Below, one piece after another: positions 42,736-54,907 of a stretch of 64,000 nt of DNA. Position 1 is the stretch's first letter, and each line of letters begins with the position of its first letter. A model generated the notes under the pieces. That model worked only from the letters and a program-made list of their open reading frames with translations, had not been told where the DNA came from and ran no database searches. Source of the stretch: Hydractinia symbiolongicarpus (lineage: Eukaryota > Cnidaria > Hydrozoa > Anthoathecata > Hydractiniidae); NCBI RefSeq assembly GCF_029227915.1, contig NC_079881.1, positions 20,623,501 to 20,687,500 of the forward strand, written 5' to 3'. A program made the position numbers and the translations under genes.

Positions 42736-43014
42736 AGGTACAATGGCATCATCTGGAAATCTGTTTTGCTTGCCCTTAAATAAAGGAGTCTTCCATCACT
42801 GAATGGGAAAAGGTTTTGCCAGATGTCATTTCAACAAGATCGTTGTTATGTACTGCAATCAATTATGCACCTCATGAACGGATGTTCAGTTACAAAAAAA
42901 GATCAGCGACAGGTACCTCTATGCCATGATGGCTGATCCACCCTGGAGCCGTACTCATGAAACGCAATGTCAGACATAGTAAATATGAACCCTTAGTTGA
43001 CGAAGTAGATTTGA

Positions 43015-43302
43015 TTGAAGCAAATTCACATTATGCCCATGTCCGGCTTCCAGATGGAAGGATCAACGAAACAATTGGCACCAGCAGAACAATGCCGTCT
43101 TGATGTTCGTGATGAAGATGGTAGAGTAAAAACCCATAATAATTCTAAAACCTTGCCTGTAGAAAGTGGTGTTGTAACAAATGAAACCCCTGTAGTATTG
43201 TTGGATAACCACGATGCACAACAGCCAGAAGTTGTAGTACCAGATATTGCGCCGAGGCAATCTATGCGAATTCGAAGACCTCCAGAAAGACTGGACTTGT
43301 AA
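43015..43302 (+). pseudogene. Gypsy pol C-terminal tail
   Basis: The final part of the frame ends RQSMRIRRPPERLDL, a typical terminal motif of Gypsy integrase tails, about 170 bp before the 3' LTR. The upstream half of the frame is out of phase with the conserved reading. Confidence 0.55.
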
Positions 43303-43629
43303 TTATGGTAAAGTCGCTGGACGTTGTTATGTTTTGGAAGTAGAAGTTCGCTAATTAAACGTCGCTATGTTTAATTAGCCATCTGTTCTGGAAGCATTTG
43401 AGTATACTTTATGCTAGTATATTTGCTGTTATATCTGTTTTAAAGTATTTACCCTCATTCTAGAGGAGGGTGAATGTTATGATATTTGTCTTGTGTTTAA
43501 TGTTGTGTAACCTATTATCGGTCATAACGCCAGAAAAACTATCACTTCTTGATAAATCTGAGATTAAAAGTTAACTTGGTTCCAATGACAACAACATTAA
43601 AAAGTCAAGAGACAAAAATAGTCAGATGT

Positions 43630-43715
43630 TTTTCCTAGCCCTCTCCAAGATTTGAATCTGGATCTCTCACTTGCATGAGTGTCATAGGCATTAGACCAAT
43701 TAATTGAATTACTTT
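43630..43715 (-). repeat. tRNA-like sequence or SINE head
   Basis: On the minus strand there is an A-box-like taattggtctaatgcc, a CACTcatgcaAGTG hairpin at the anticodon-arm position, and a B-box-like GATTCAAATCT. The acceptor arms do not pair convincingly, so it is not called a functional tRNA gene. Confidence 0.35.
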
Positions 43716-43963
43716 GATTGCGTAAGTAACATTCGTAAGAGGAGGACGTGTTTTCAAGTGGTTAAGAGAAACTGGTTAAATTGTGATTTTCAACGGAGAA
43801 CATCGAGAGAAGAAGGCTATATTCCTTATTAATGGTACACAGAAGTTATTTTCCGCAAATATTAACGAAGTGAAACGGGCTAACAACGAAGATCTCGCGT
43901 CAAAATACTTATGATTTAAAACTTTCTTGAATCATTTCATGTAAACATATTTCTTATGAGAAC

Positions 43964-46900
43964 ATGGTTCAAACGTGTGATTTATGCAAAAGGCAATTTG
44001 AAAGTCTCCGAGGACTGAACATACACCGTGGCTCATGTAAAAGGAAAGAGTTAATGTACATAAGACGTGTTAATGGATTGCTTAACGACTCTTATAACAC
44101 AAATGATGATGAGGAAATAGAAACCACCACTGCTCTGCTAGAAGCCGACGTTTTACACATCAGACACGAAGACGTTATTCAACCATATTTACCCTTATAT
44201 ACACCGGAAAACCTAGCACGGGATGTTAATATAAACGGTATACCAGCAGACGTTTATGAAACTCAGCTAAATAACGCATACAACGAGATCATTAAATGGC
44301 GTAAAAATCTTTTCATGCTCCCGTCTGGAAAAGCTGGGAAGGTTTTCATACGCGAATTGTCCTATTGGCTAGACTAATTTAACAGAGACACGAAGTTAAA
44401 ACCCGTTTCCATTAAAACGTTCATGGTCTTGCTTAGTCTGCTTCTTCAAAAACCCTCCAGACAAAGTAAAGCGAAAGAACACGCTGCAAAATTAGACGAA
44501 CGTTTACAACTCTGGAGAGGAGGATATATTACACTACTGTTAAAAGAGGGACGAACCATTCAGAAAAGACTTGGAAGTAGTAAAATGAGAACCGAAGCAG
44601 ACGTTTCCCGAATTTTTGCAAAGCTTATGATGGAGGGAAAGGTCAGCGCAGCCATAAAATTTCTATCTGAAAATAATGACTCTGGCGTGTCACCTGCTGA
44701 TGACGAGACAATAAGAGAACTTCGAGCAAAACATCCGTCTCCAGCTACTATACTACCAAATAGTTTATTACAAGGACCAAAAAATCAGCTGCAAGATTCA
44801 TACTTCGACAACATCAACGAAGACCTCATAAGAATAGCTGCAAAGCAAACACGAGGTGCAGCAGGACCTTCAAAGATGGATGCCGACCAATTTAAAAATA
44901 TGCTGGTTAACAACAAGTTCAAACAGGAAGGAAAAGAGCTTCGAGAACAAATCGCAACTCTGACTCGAAAATTAGCTACCACAATTGTAGACCCTAATAC
45001 AATCGATTCTCTTGTCACATGTAATTTAATCCCGTTGAACAAAAACCCTGGTGTCAGACCCATTGGAGTTGGTGAGACGTTGCGCCGTATAATGGGCAAA
45101 GCCATCGGCTGGACTCTCAAAAAAGACATACAAATAGCCGCAGGTCCACTTCAAGTCGCCACAGGTGTCGAAAGTGGCGCCGAAGCTGCTATTCATGCGA
45201 TGAGAACTATTTTCGAGACTGAACAATGCGAGGCTGTCATACTGATAGATGCGAGTAATGCGTTCAACACACTAAACCGTAATGTTGCACTTCATAATGT
45301 ACAATATACTTGTCCACACTTTGCCACGATACTAATCAATACCTACAGAAAGGCATCGAGACTTATTGTACGAAATGAAACTGAGTTATTATCACAAGAA
45401 GGCACAACTCAGGGAGACAATCTTGCGATGTCCTTTTACGCGATCAGTACCGTTATTATACAGGATCGATTGAGATCTATCGCTTCCGTAAAGCAGGTCT
45501 GGTTGGCGGACGATGCTACAGGTGCTGGCACTGTGAACGGTTTACTCCGATGGTGGAACTTAGTGATATCTGAAGGACGCAAATACGGATACCATGTTAA
45601 TGAATCGAAATCGTAGTTAATAGCGAAGGACGATAGGATACTCGAACTTGCCAAAAAAGAATTTAGTGGCTCCTCTATTAAATACACAATAGATGGAAAA
45701 CGTCACTTAGGAGCTGTAATTGGTAGTGCAGATTATAAAAAGCAGTATGCAACGGAAAAAGTGGATCAGTGGTGCAATGAAATGAGAAAATTAGCTGAGA
45801 TCGCAATTAGCGAACCACAAGCCGCATTTGCTGCTTATACTCATGGCGAAATGCATAAATTCAATTATTTTATGAGAACTATTCCAAATATGGAGGATTC
45901 CTCACACCACTTGATAAAGTCATCGAGGACGAATTCCTGCCTGCTTTGTTTGGAGAGACCATATCTGAAACTGATCGTAAACTGTTCAAATTACCAATTC
46001 GAGATGGCGGAATGGGCATACCTGTGTTGACTCAAAAAGCGAAAATTGATTGTAGTTCATCATTGGCCATATCTGCACCCCTTGTTGAAGCGATTGTATC
46101 TCAAGGTAACGACATCCCTTTAAAAGAAACTGTAAGACAAGTTCGCCATGACAGAACGGAATTAGTCACAGCCTTACAGAGACAAGAACGTGAGAATGTA
46201 ATCAGTGAACTTGATAATAAATTGTCAAGAGTTCTTTCTCAGAATTGCGAAAAAGGCGCATCAAGTTGGCTTACTGTCCTCCCCCTGAAAAACCAAGGAT
46301 TTGATTTATCAAAGGACGAATTCCGTGATGCATTGGCTTTAAGATATAATCGCAAAGTCAAGAACTTACCATCAAAGTGTGCATGTGGACAACCATTCGA
46401 TACGAATCATGCCATGAACTGCAAAAAGGGAGGATTTGTTTCTATTCGTCACGACAACGTAAGAGATTTTGAGGCAAACCTTCTTAAAATGGCATGCAAT
46501 GACGTTGAAATTGAACCAAAACTACAACCGGTTGAAAATGATGAAGCCCGACTAGATATACGAGCTCGCGGTTTTTGGCGTCCGGGACAATCCGCTTATT
46601 TCGACGTTCGAATTACCAATGTCAACTCCAACTCACAAGCGAACATTCCAGTAGCAGCAATATATAGGAATCACGAGAGCGAAAAGAAGAGGAAATATAA
46701 CGACCGCGTCACAACCTTGAACATGGCTCATTCACTCCACTTGTTTTTTCCATTAATGGAGGTATGAGTCAAGAAGGTACCATATTTCACAAACATCTCG
46801 CTGAAAAGATTGCTAACAAGACGGGACAAAAGTATGAACGAATAATGTCATGGATAAGATGTAAATTAAGTTTTGTAATAATGCGTTCTGCTTTGTTGTG

Positions 46901-46982
46901 TCTGAGGGGTAGTCGTTCTGTGAAGGTTAACGTGGAGCCAGCTGATGACTTCAGCTTCGCATGTGACGAAGCCAGGCTTTGA
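43964..46982 (+). pseudogene. Non-LTR element polyprotein (RT plus endonuclease-like), broken
   Basis: Segment 43964-44377 starts with a CxxC...HxxxC zinc finger (CDLCKRQF...HRGSC). After TAA (44375) the same frame continues at 44423-45616 with RT motifs: NPGVRPIGVGETLRR (near 45045), VILIDASNAFN with catalytic Asp (near 45240), EGTTQGDNLAM (near 45400) and VWLADDATG (near 45500). TAG at 45614 replaces a probable Trp codon. A shift near 45895 leads to 45946-46767, with CACGQPFDTNHAMNC (a CCHC motif, near 46380) and LDIRARGFW...FDVRIT (near 46550), an endonuclease-like core. Another shift at about 46760 leads to the last piece (46764-46982), ending in LRGSRSVK. Confidence 0.7.
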
Positions 46983-47096
46983 CATTCTGTTTTAGTTATT
47001 ATATTGTTTTTTATACTGTTTGTTGTTTCAATATAAATAATTTTATTACTTTTATTTATTACATAATTCAATTTATTCGAACTTAAAAAAAAAAAA
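43964..47096 (+). mobile_element. Non-LTR retrotransposon with zinc finger, RT and REL-endonuclease-like C-terminus
   Basis: The order is C2HC zinc finger, RT, CCHC motif, PD-(D/E)XK-like endonuclease region, 3' untranslated stretch and poly(A) at 47085-47096. This architecture fits the site-specific type of non-LTR elements (R2/NeSL/Hero group) in which the endonuclease lies after the RT. The clade cannot be fixed by eye. The reading frame has two in-frame stops and two frameshifts. Confidence 0.65.
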
Positions 47097-47752
47097 TAAT
47101 TGTAGCATAGATAAATTATATTTTAATAAATTTATTACCATTTTTTGTAAAGGATAATTAAAAAATTACTTTAATTTATTATCATAATTAAGAAAAATAA
47201 ATTTTTTTTTTAGACCAACAGGGCATGAATATATATAAAAAAGCTTCTTTAAAAATGAAAAAAATGAAAAAAGAAATTTACGTGTGCATCTTATGTATGG
47301 GCACATAGTATTTTTACTAACTAGGCAGGGGGGACCTGGCGTCTGGTTTAGTCATAAGTAACTATAACACCTGGCGCTAAACGTCTGGTGTAGAGCGATT
47401 TATACGTTTTGTAAACTGTGCGTTATTCAAGTTTTCAACTTCTTCAGTTCGTTTTATTGCGAAGGAGGTATATTAACACAACCTTCGCAAAGTACGGGGA
47501 TGTTAGTCTGATAATAGGACAATAAGTTTCATTACTTCTCTTCGTTTCGGTTTCGCTTAATGAAGATAGATGAAGGAAGGTCACTTTTCGAAACTGGTCG
47601 AAAATGTGTTTTTAGTAAACATGAGAAACTCTAACTGAGAAAGCGTATCGCTGTGGTTTGTGAAGACGGATTCAATCCATCATTATTGGAGATAAAATAA
47701 GTATTTCATAGTACAGTTTAGTTATGGATGACACCCAAGCTTCAACTTTAGT
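47097..47752. other. Intergenic, nothing recognised
   Basis: Very AT-rich (47100-47280), then a short GC-richer stretch with the words ctggcgtctggtttag and ctggcgctaaacgtctgg. No gene is supported. Confidence 0.45.
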
Positions 47753-49080
47753 ATGTTCATCTTTTTTCTTGCTTGTTTTTTATTTATCAATTTTTTTTTA
47801 CAGGAGTTATTGAAGCAGTACGTGACTGTCAATGATATCATCATTCGAATCAAATCGCACTGGAAGGACTTGCATGAAGTCATTTATGAAGAGAAATTAA
47901 CTTTCTCTGATAAAAGTATGATTTGCTTTTCGAGAAAGTCAAATACTACCAACCTTTTCGTAATTCACAATTTTTACAAGCTAAAATGGATTTTGAAAGC
48001 CAATCCTGGAATAAAGACAAAAAATAACTGTGATTCCAACCGACCCCACAAAATCAAAGGTAGAGCTTGACTTAACTTTGCAATTATTCTTTGTCTTAAT
48101 GCAACGACTTTTTATAACATCCCTTCTGAGTGTTAACAGGGTATATATATTATTTTTTTATATGCTTTATCTTTAGGTGAAAGGTCCAACAAACCAAATA
48201 GCGTTCAAGCTATCATTTGGGGCCAAGGAGGGAAAACATAACAACGATGCTGGTAAAATTCTGGACCCTTTGATCATATTTCAAGTAAAAACTTTCAGTC
48301 GATGGTCTTCCAATAAGTACTATGTTCTTACACAAAATGGATGCATGGATAAGTTACATTCCCAGATTTGTTTGATAAGTTTGCTGATCAAAATGCTGAT
48401 AGACCAATGTTGTTGCTTTGTGACGGACACATGAGTCATATTTCTATACCAGTGATCCCAAAAGCTTCGGATCAACACATCCATCTGTCAAAGTTTCCAC
48501 CGCACGTTACGGATATACTTCAGTCCTTCGCCAAGTGCTACATTGGGCCACTGAAACGATCTTGGGAGAAATTGCTTACTGAAAGAATAAATCGTTTTGA
48601 GAATGGTGAAAAAATCCATAAAGCTGCAATCTTTTAACCACTGTATGGCATATAGGAAGGGACGAGAGAAATGTAAAGGCAGGTTTCGAATCCACTTGAA
48701 TCTGGCCTCTCAACGAGAAGAAATGTGATACTTCTCGTTTTGACGTGCGGCTTTTCCATCGCTATGATGAGTGCGTTGCTTCGAGAAAACCCTTCCTTTA
48801 CTGGACAACATGTAACAGTAGCAAGAACGCACCAGAAGTAGGCAAAAAACCTTTGACAGCAGATAGTAATATAGAGTTCACCATAGACAACACAAAAACA
48901 GAAATCACAGTATTGACACCTATAGCAAGTGCGTCGAAAGTTTGTAAGAACAATATCTCTACAGAAATGGGTGTAATTCATTCATCAGCTAAACATTATT
49001 CGAAACAAGTAATGGATACTATTGACTCGTTCCCTGTGATGCTCCATTAGGTTTCCAGTGGGCACCCAACGGCTGGAAGC
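47753..49080 (+). pseudogene. Pogo/Tigger (DDE_1) transposase relic
   Basis: Recognisable from about 48177: KGPTNQIAFKLSFGAKEG, then PDLFDKFADQNADRPMLLLCDGHMSH with the second catalytic Asp, then SKFPPHVTDILQ and IGPLKRSWEKLL, the order of jerky/Tigger-type DDE transposases. The part 48300-48370 shifts frame and has a stop. The following frame 48745-49050 (RLFHRYDECVASRKP...) is likely the C-terminal tail in another phase. The segment 47753-48070 lacks a recognisable DNA-binding domain and is assigned only by position. Confidence 0.65.
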
Positions 49081-49535
49081 TTAAAGCAGTGTTATCAACA
49101 CCAACACCAATTACTCCGCCAATAGTGAATAAGTCATTAAAAAGTAGCTGTTATTGAACAAGATTAAGCCCATAGGGAAAAACGACGGGGAAAAAGACGT
49201 AAAACTAACTTGGACTTGAAACAGGTTTAGCAAAGTTTGTTGGTAAAACCTAGTCGATCACCATAAATTTTCGCCAACTTTGAACACAGATTTTGACCTA
49301 TTTAAAAGTTTTTTGGAAACTGTGATAACTTTTACTGAAAAAATTGATCTTTTGCCAACTAAAAACATTAAATCAACTTAACCTAACAATTAGTTTCAAA
49401 AAATATAAAGGCAAAAAGAAGTTTGGGGTAGTTAGCATATTCATAATGCCTGACATGTTTTACAGAAAAAACGTAAGCTACGTGTCGAATATGTTGAAGC
49501 AAATTAAAGAAAGAACAGTACCACCTTGAAAATAT
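49081..49535. other. Gap between transposase relic and RAG1-like fragment
   Basis: Several short frames with stops. A piece near 49270-49370 (FDLFKSFLETVITFTEKIDLLP) looks protein-like and may be part of the next fragment or of the transposase tail. I cannot assign it. Confidence 0.35.
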
Positions 49536-50660
49536 TTTTGAAATGGTTAAATCTGACTTTTACATAGACATTAAAAATGATAAAGTAGATGTACACCCAG
49601 CAAAAATTTGCTTAAATTGTTATGCCAAACTGAAAAATAGCCAAACAAGAAATTCTAATTTGGCAACCACATTTTAAGTATCAACTTGAGAACCACATCC
49701 TGACAATTGTTCAATTTGTCAGCTAATGCCAAAAATAAAAACGGTGGCAGGCCACCAAAAAAGAGCAACAAAGGGATAGGCAGAGGCAGAAGAAAAAGCA
49801 ATGACTTGATTTGGAACAGAGAAACTATTACATCACTACAGTCAATTATACAAAAGCATGTTTTTCCACATGACAAATTAAATATAAATAACATCAGCAA
49901 GACACATAATCCACACCTAAGGCTTTGTGTTTGTAACATCTGTTTCCAAAATTTCATTCTCCAGTTATTCTCCAAGAATGTCAGCTTTCATTCTGTTTAA
50001 ACTGCATTTTCCCGAAAAATGAAGGCAGAAAATAAGCGAAACAGTATGTCATTCATGTGGTAGTCAATTTTCCGCGTTAAGTCCAAGCACAAATGTTACA
50101 GATATGCTGCAATGTCTTCAAATTGAGTGCATACATCAATGTGGCAAAACCTTCTCTGTTGCGGATATTGAAAAAATTCCATCGGATTGCAATGAATTAA
50201 AAAAGCAACAAGCACTCCAAAAATGAAGTCAATTACATTTTTATTTTGGATGATGTCTTATGAATTCCAAGAGAAGTGGAAGACGCAGCACTTCATGTAA
50301 TCAAGCATAAGTTCGCCAGTAGCAATTCGGGTGTTGCGGAATTTAAATCTGGTGGCCCAAGGGTAAGTGATTGGTCTAAATAAATTAAAGCAAATACATA
50401 ACAAAAACCTAAATTCTTTGCTTTGCAAGCATTATATTTTGAATTTTTTTTTTTGTACAAACTTCAACTATAAGAAAAGAAATTTATATCGCACAATTCC
50501 ATTCCTACTACAAAGAATATTACAAATAACTAAATAACTTTCCCGTTTAGCCTGTGTGCATAACATCAACAAGAAAAGCGTATGTTGAAACTGAAACAGC
50601 GTCTACCCGAACAGTAAAGATTGGAGGGGACATTATTCGCAAAAGCATTGATACAATAGC
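49536..50660 (+). pseudogene. RAG1 N-terminus-like zinc/RING fragment
   Basis: In several frames: HPAKICLNCYAKLKN with a leading Cys pair (near 49600), WEPHPDNCSIC-like (the Trp codon is TGA, near 49690), GGRPPKKS...GRGRRKS (near 49745), NPHLRLCVCNIC (near 49910), FCLNCIFPKNEG (near 49985), CHSCGSQFSALSP (near 50055) and IECIHQCGKTFSV (near 50130). The Cys/His order is that of the RING and adjoining zinc region of RAG1 N-terminal-like (N-RAG) proteins. A clean intron follows: GGCCCAAGG|gtaagtg at 50363 to ttag|CCTGTG at about 50550. The frame goes on to STRTVKIGGDIIRKSIDTIA and stops at the inserted element at 50661. No RAG1 catalytic core is visible. Family identity is moderately sure, function lost. 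Confidence 0.5.
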
Positions 50661-50860
50661 CAGGGGCGGATCTAGGGTTAGGCAGCGTAGGCATTTCCCT
50701 AAGTCTAATTTTGTAAACTATAAAAATTTTTAGATAAAAAAAATGAATAATATTTTTTTAAATTATTTTTGGCATCCGCTGATTTCGACTTCATGACGAC
50801 CGCGGCGTTTTATTGATTTTTAATATTTTACTCAAATCCGCAAACCCGGGGCGATCTTCA
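50661..50860 (+). mobile_element. hAT-like element end
   Basis: Starts CAGGGGCGGATCTAGG, which has the form of a hAT-superfamily terminal inverted repeat, and cuts the RAG1-like exon. The other end was not located, so the size is uncertain. Confidence 0.45.
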
Positions 50861-52614
50861 TTATTCTGGAATACCTATCCTGTGTTGTTGATTTAAAGTG
50901 TGTGATTGGTTATATAGGCACTAGTGATTAAAACTATTTTGTTAATTAAATTTTAAAATATTTTAACGGCCACAGTTTTAGATGGTAAAAAAATCAAAAT
51001 GTTATCATAATGTATTTTGTAATATTTTATAGTTCGTTTTGACTTATTCAAGTATATCGTTCAATGTCAAAGCTGTTTACAGTCATTCGATCCGTTTAAT
51101 TTGGAATATGTATTGAGCTCTGGTTATTGGCCTGGTAGTCCTATTAAAGTTAATTGTTTGATAGGAGAAGAGGTGTTTCAATTATGGGATGCATTTCGTA
51201 AATGTATGCCAGGCAGCTCACAAAAAGCTTTTGTTATGTCCTTATGTGGTATTTCTGAGAAAAATGGAAGGGTAAATTGATATTTAAATAAATAATAGTG
51301 CTTTATTAGTATTGACATTTAAAGCACTAGATGTAAGATGTTGAATCTTGTTTGTAGCATGGCAATATTGTTCATCATTCATTTCAACAAGCATTTAAAG
51401 AGTGGAATTATTGGCAGTATGAAAAGGATTTAATTCAAGGGAAAAACTGGATGCATTGCCATTTTTGTGAAGTTAATCAACACAGCTGTCATGTTGATGG
51501 AAACTGCAAGTTATACCGATACAAGTCAGCTGGAAAGTATGTCATTGTATAATTGTGTCTGTTTATAACTGTGTTGATACAATTATATATTTAATTAAAT
51601 AATGCATGTATTATATTTTACAGGACGAAAAGATCACAATATTATGCTGGAACCTTCTTCACAGAAAATGTAGAGGTAGATAGGTACCTTAAAAAACTAT
51701 ATGGCGAGCAAAGAGGTTTGACCAAGGTAGAAAATATTCCTTTAACTAATCAGTGCTTTTTCAAGATAAGAGGTCTATATAATTTTCTTATTTGTACTAC
51801 CGCTTAAACATGTATAATATATATACAGCATCATTCTTCCTGAATACCCATTGTGTGTTATGTGCATGTCTTGTTGTAGCTCTTTGGTTATATAAATGTA
51901 TTTTCACTAATAGGTAGCAGAATTAACAATCAGTGTGGAGGTATTTGGACTGCTGCTAGAAATATTAAACGGAAAGTTAATTCATTGGATGAGACTGGTA
52001 TTGATGTAGCATCTTGTCGACATCGTATTGGTCAAAAAGCTGTCAACATGTTTCAGGGAGAATTATTTGGCTATCCCGTGTTTCTGATGAAAACTTTTAT
52101 GATGAATAATCGAGTTAAGTTTTGTTTCTCGGACGTAATGTGCAAACTTTGGAAGTTTGTGAAATGTCACGAACCATTAGTTGCTGAATCTATTGCTTCA
52201 GCTTTATCTGTAATGCATGCAAAGGGACATGCTTTTGATTGTCAGGTGAGTGCTTTCTGCTTTGGTGATTTGTATAATTTTTTATACAGGTATCTGCTTT
52301 CTTGCTCAACTCTGTTAATAAATGTTTTAAAAATGTTAAGGTAATACCATATAAACATGGTTGTGTTATTGTTAGGTTACTTGGAGTGGCGAATGGTTAA
52401 ATGGAACTGGTAAGTCTACAGGTGAAGAGACAGAACAAGTATTTGGATTCCTGTCACGATGTGGTAACACTACAAAGCATCAAACACCAGAAAGTATGAT
52501 TGTTTAATTTAAATAGGCCTTACTGTTCAAAATGCACTCTACATTTTGGGAAACTTTATCAAATAATTGTAATATTTTAGTCAGAAAACGTTTTTCAGAG
52601 TAATAACACTAAAA

Positions 52615-52782
52615 CCCAATCCATAAATGTAATCCATACATCCAATCCACAGATTTAATCCTTACATCCAATCCACAGATTTAGTCCATACATCATAAAT
52701 CCAATCCACAGATTTAATCCATACATCCAATCCACAGATTTAGTCCATAATCCATACATCCAATCCATTTACATACATATAT
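52615..52782. repeat. Minisatellite of about 26 bp
   Basis: Irregular repeats of aatccatacatccaatccacagattta lie in the intron between KDZ exons 52493 and 52801. Confidence 0.8.
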
Positions 52783-53965
52783 CTATATAATCTATTTCAG
52801 ATCGAATGGAAACAATTACTGAGATGATCATGTGGTGGAACAAAAGAAAAATAATGGGATTGGCAAAGGATTTAAAGAGGAGACACTTTAAGGTATGTTG
52901 TTAAGTATAGACATGCTGAATAAATGCGTTCCCTTTTTAATGTGCGTTTCTATTCTTATGTTGTCAGAATGAAGATGAATTGAAGACTCTTAATATTCAG
53001 ATAAAAGATGCCATACAGACAACAGGGTTAACAATGTTTGAGAAAGAAGTAGACAGCTGGGTCCGGGAAGTCAAAGTTGGAGCGTTAAGTATGTACTTTT
53101 GTCACTACACTTTTTTATTTGTCTGCCTTGAGTAAATTGGCAGGTAATTTCATTGTGCAATATTTATTAAAAGATGTTGAATTTCTCTTGCATAGGCGTT
53201 AGATCTTCAAATACCCATCATTGGCAAGTAATGAAAAAATGCTGTTGCTACTGCATGACCATGGTGACCCGATCTCATTCAGTTTAAGTCCACAACTACT
53301 AAGGAAACTTATTTTCCCGAAAACGCTCAAAGCTAAAACTTACTACCAATTTCTGAAATTTGAAAAACAAGACAAAATTGACGAACTGAGACGACTAATT
53401 TCATTGCAGAAAACTATGCCTCAAATTATTTCAAGTTCATATGAATCTCTAAAAAAGAATGTGTGGGCACCCTGTTCGAAAAGTTAATCGAAAAGCGTGT
53501 TATGGAAAACGTTTATTGGGGAGCTACAATTAAACAAGTTGCAGGTTGGTATGGTTTCTGTTAATTAGAAGGATCTGTCATCATTTCAAAGTAACATTGA
53601 GACTTTGTAATTCTTTACAGATACGAGTAAAAGAAGACATGTCCTCAGAACCAAGTTAGGGGCTACGAATAAGTTGCTTAAAGATTTGGTGTTTGATTAT
53701 TGTGCTGTATATAATTTGATTGAACCAAACGATGTGTATAAAAACTGTGATAAAGGCTGTTTTCCCTGGAATCGACAAGAAAATGACTATGAATACGGAA
53801 CCGGTTCGTTAAGACCTTCTTCTTATTGATTAGTGATTTATTTATTTATTGAATTGGGGTTTTGATTCTATGTTGTACAACGTTGTTTTAACGTCTGTTG
53901 TCACAACTTCCAAAGTGTATGTTGACGATGACTTTTGTTTCGACGTCTCATATCACAGCGATAAA

Positions 53966-54325
53966 GAGAATAGGAGTAACTACATCGCAATGCAGATAAA
54001 ACTAATCTTTTAAGAGGAAAGTTTAATTAAAAAAAGGAGGTTTCTCTCCAAAGAATAAGAAGCTGCTGGAGAACTTCTGCATTCTCCCCTTTACAGGGAT
54101 AATCGGAAAGTTAATGGATTTCGACCGTACTGAAACAAACACCTATGAATGTGGAAACACGAGGATTGGTGAAATTCACTCATGCTTGGGATCTGGTGCG
54201 GGCCCTTGAGTAAGCTTCCCCTGCCTCCTGCAAGACACCAGCCACATTCATTGACACCGTCCGCCAAAACCAATAACTTTTGTTAAACTTTGGAAAAAGA
54301 AAAGTCGACAGCTGCAAATCGTAAA
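53966..54325 (+). repeat. Dispersed repeat, second copy
   Basis: Same sequence as 28300-28660, same orientation, with scattered differences. It occupies an intron of the KDZ-like gene. Confidence 0.7.
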
Positions 54326-54907
54326 TTAATACATCTCAAGAATTATTTCGATTTTTTTAATGTTTTTTAGCTGCTGATCGCCGTTTTTGTGCTGAATTAT
54401 ACTTAAAGAAGTGTCCTTTATTAGAAGAATGTTCGTTGTTATTAACAGACATGAAAAGTTATTTCACCTTTTATTGTTCACAAACAAAAGAATTAAAAGG
54501 CAAATTGCAGCTATTGATAGCAGAATTGCAATGTAAGCTTATATAAATCTCTACAATGTATTTAATTATTTTTGATGTATATTGAAATATTGAAAATGTA
54601 CCTGACCGCACACAGGTACTGGTTTTGTTGTGATGTAATTGCGAAGATTGTAATGTTTGTTGCTTTTAATCAAATTTCAAATTTTTGTTTTACTTTCTTA
54701 TGTTCACCTGAATGTGACGAAATGATCGAAGATTCTGGAGATTCTTTGTTGCGAAACGAAGTCTGCCCTGTAAGTATTTTTTGACTAAACCTTGTGCTTA
54801 AAGCTTGTTTTGTAATATTCTTTCTATATAAACGGTTAACCTTGGCAGACTGTCTATGCGTGCAAAAATAGTTGTTATGAAAGTTCATTATTCATGCTAT
54901 TGTTTCT

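Larger units (their letters stand above)
40820..43519 (+). mobile_element. Ty3/Gypsy-type LTR retrotransposon relic
   Basis: The left LTR begins TGTTATGATATTT at 40820. The same sequence restarts at 43475 after a purine-rich tract (agaggagggtgaa) and is cut off after about 45 bp at about 43519. In between, in Gypsy order on the + strand, are gag, protease, RT and integrase pieces, strongly shortened (2.7 kb) and broken by stops and deletions. Confidence 0.75.
51033..54533 (+). pseudogene. Multi-exon KDZ-transposase-like gene
   Basis: Exons with good GT-AG borders and matching phases: 51033-51271, 51358-51536, 51624-51772, 51914-52245, 52376-52493, 52801-52892, 52968-53088, then about 53172-53555, 53622-53815 and about 54371-54532. 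The product has a zinc-type start (CQSCLQSFDP...GYWPGSP), a second Cys/His cluster (CHFCEVNQHSCHVDGNCKLYRY), then CGGIWTAARNIKRK, DETGIDVASCRH, NMFQGELFGYP and WSGEWLNGTGKSTGEETEQ. These are marks of the Kyakuja-Dileera-Zisupton transposase family. The junction 53088-53172 does not keep frame in any way I could find, and the frame shifts again at about 53468, so the copy is probably dead although seven introns are intact. A dispersed repeat sits in the intron at 53966-54325. Confidence 0.55.

Noticed and set aside
43630-43715. Functional tRNA gene on the minus strand
   Set aside because: A and B boxes are recognisable but acceptor and D arms do not pair; kept only as a tRNA-like or SINE head.
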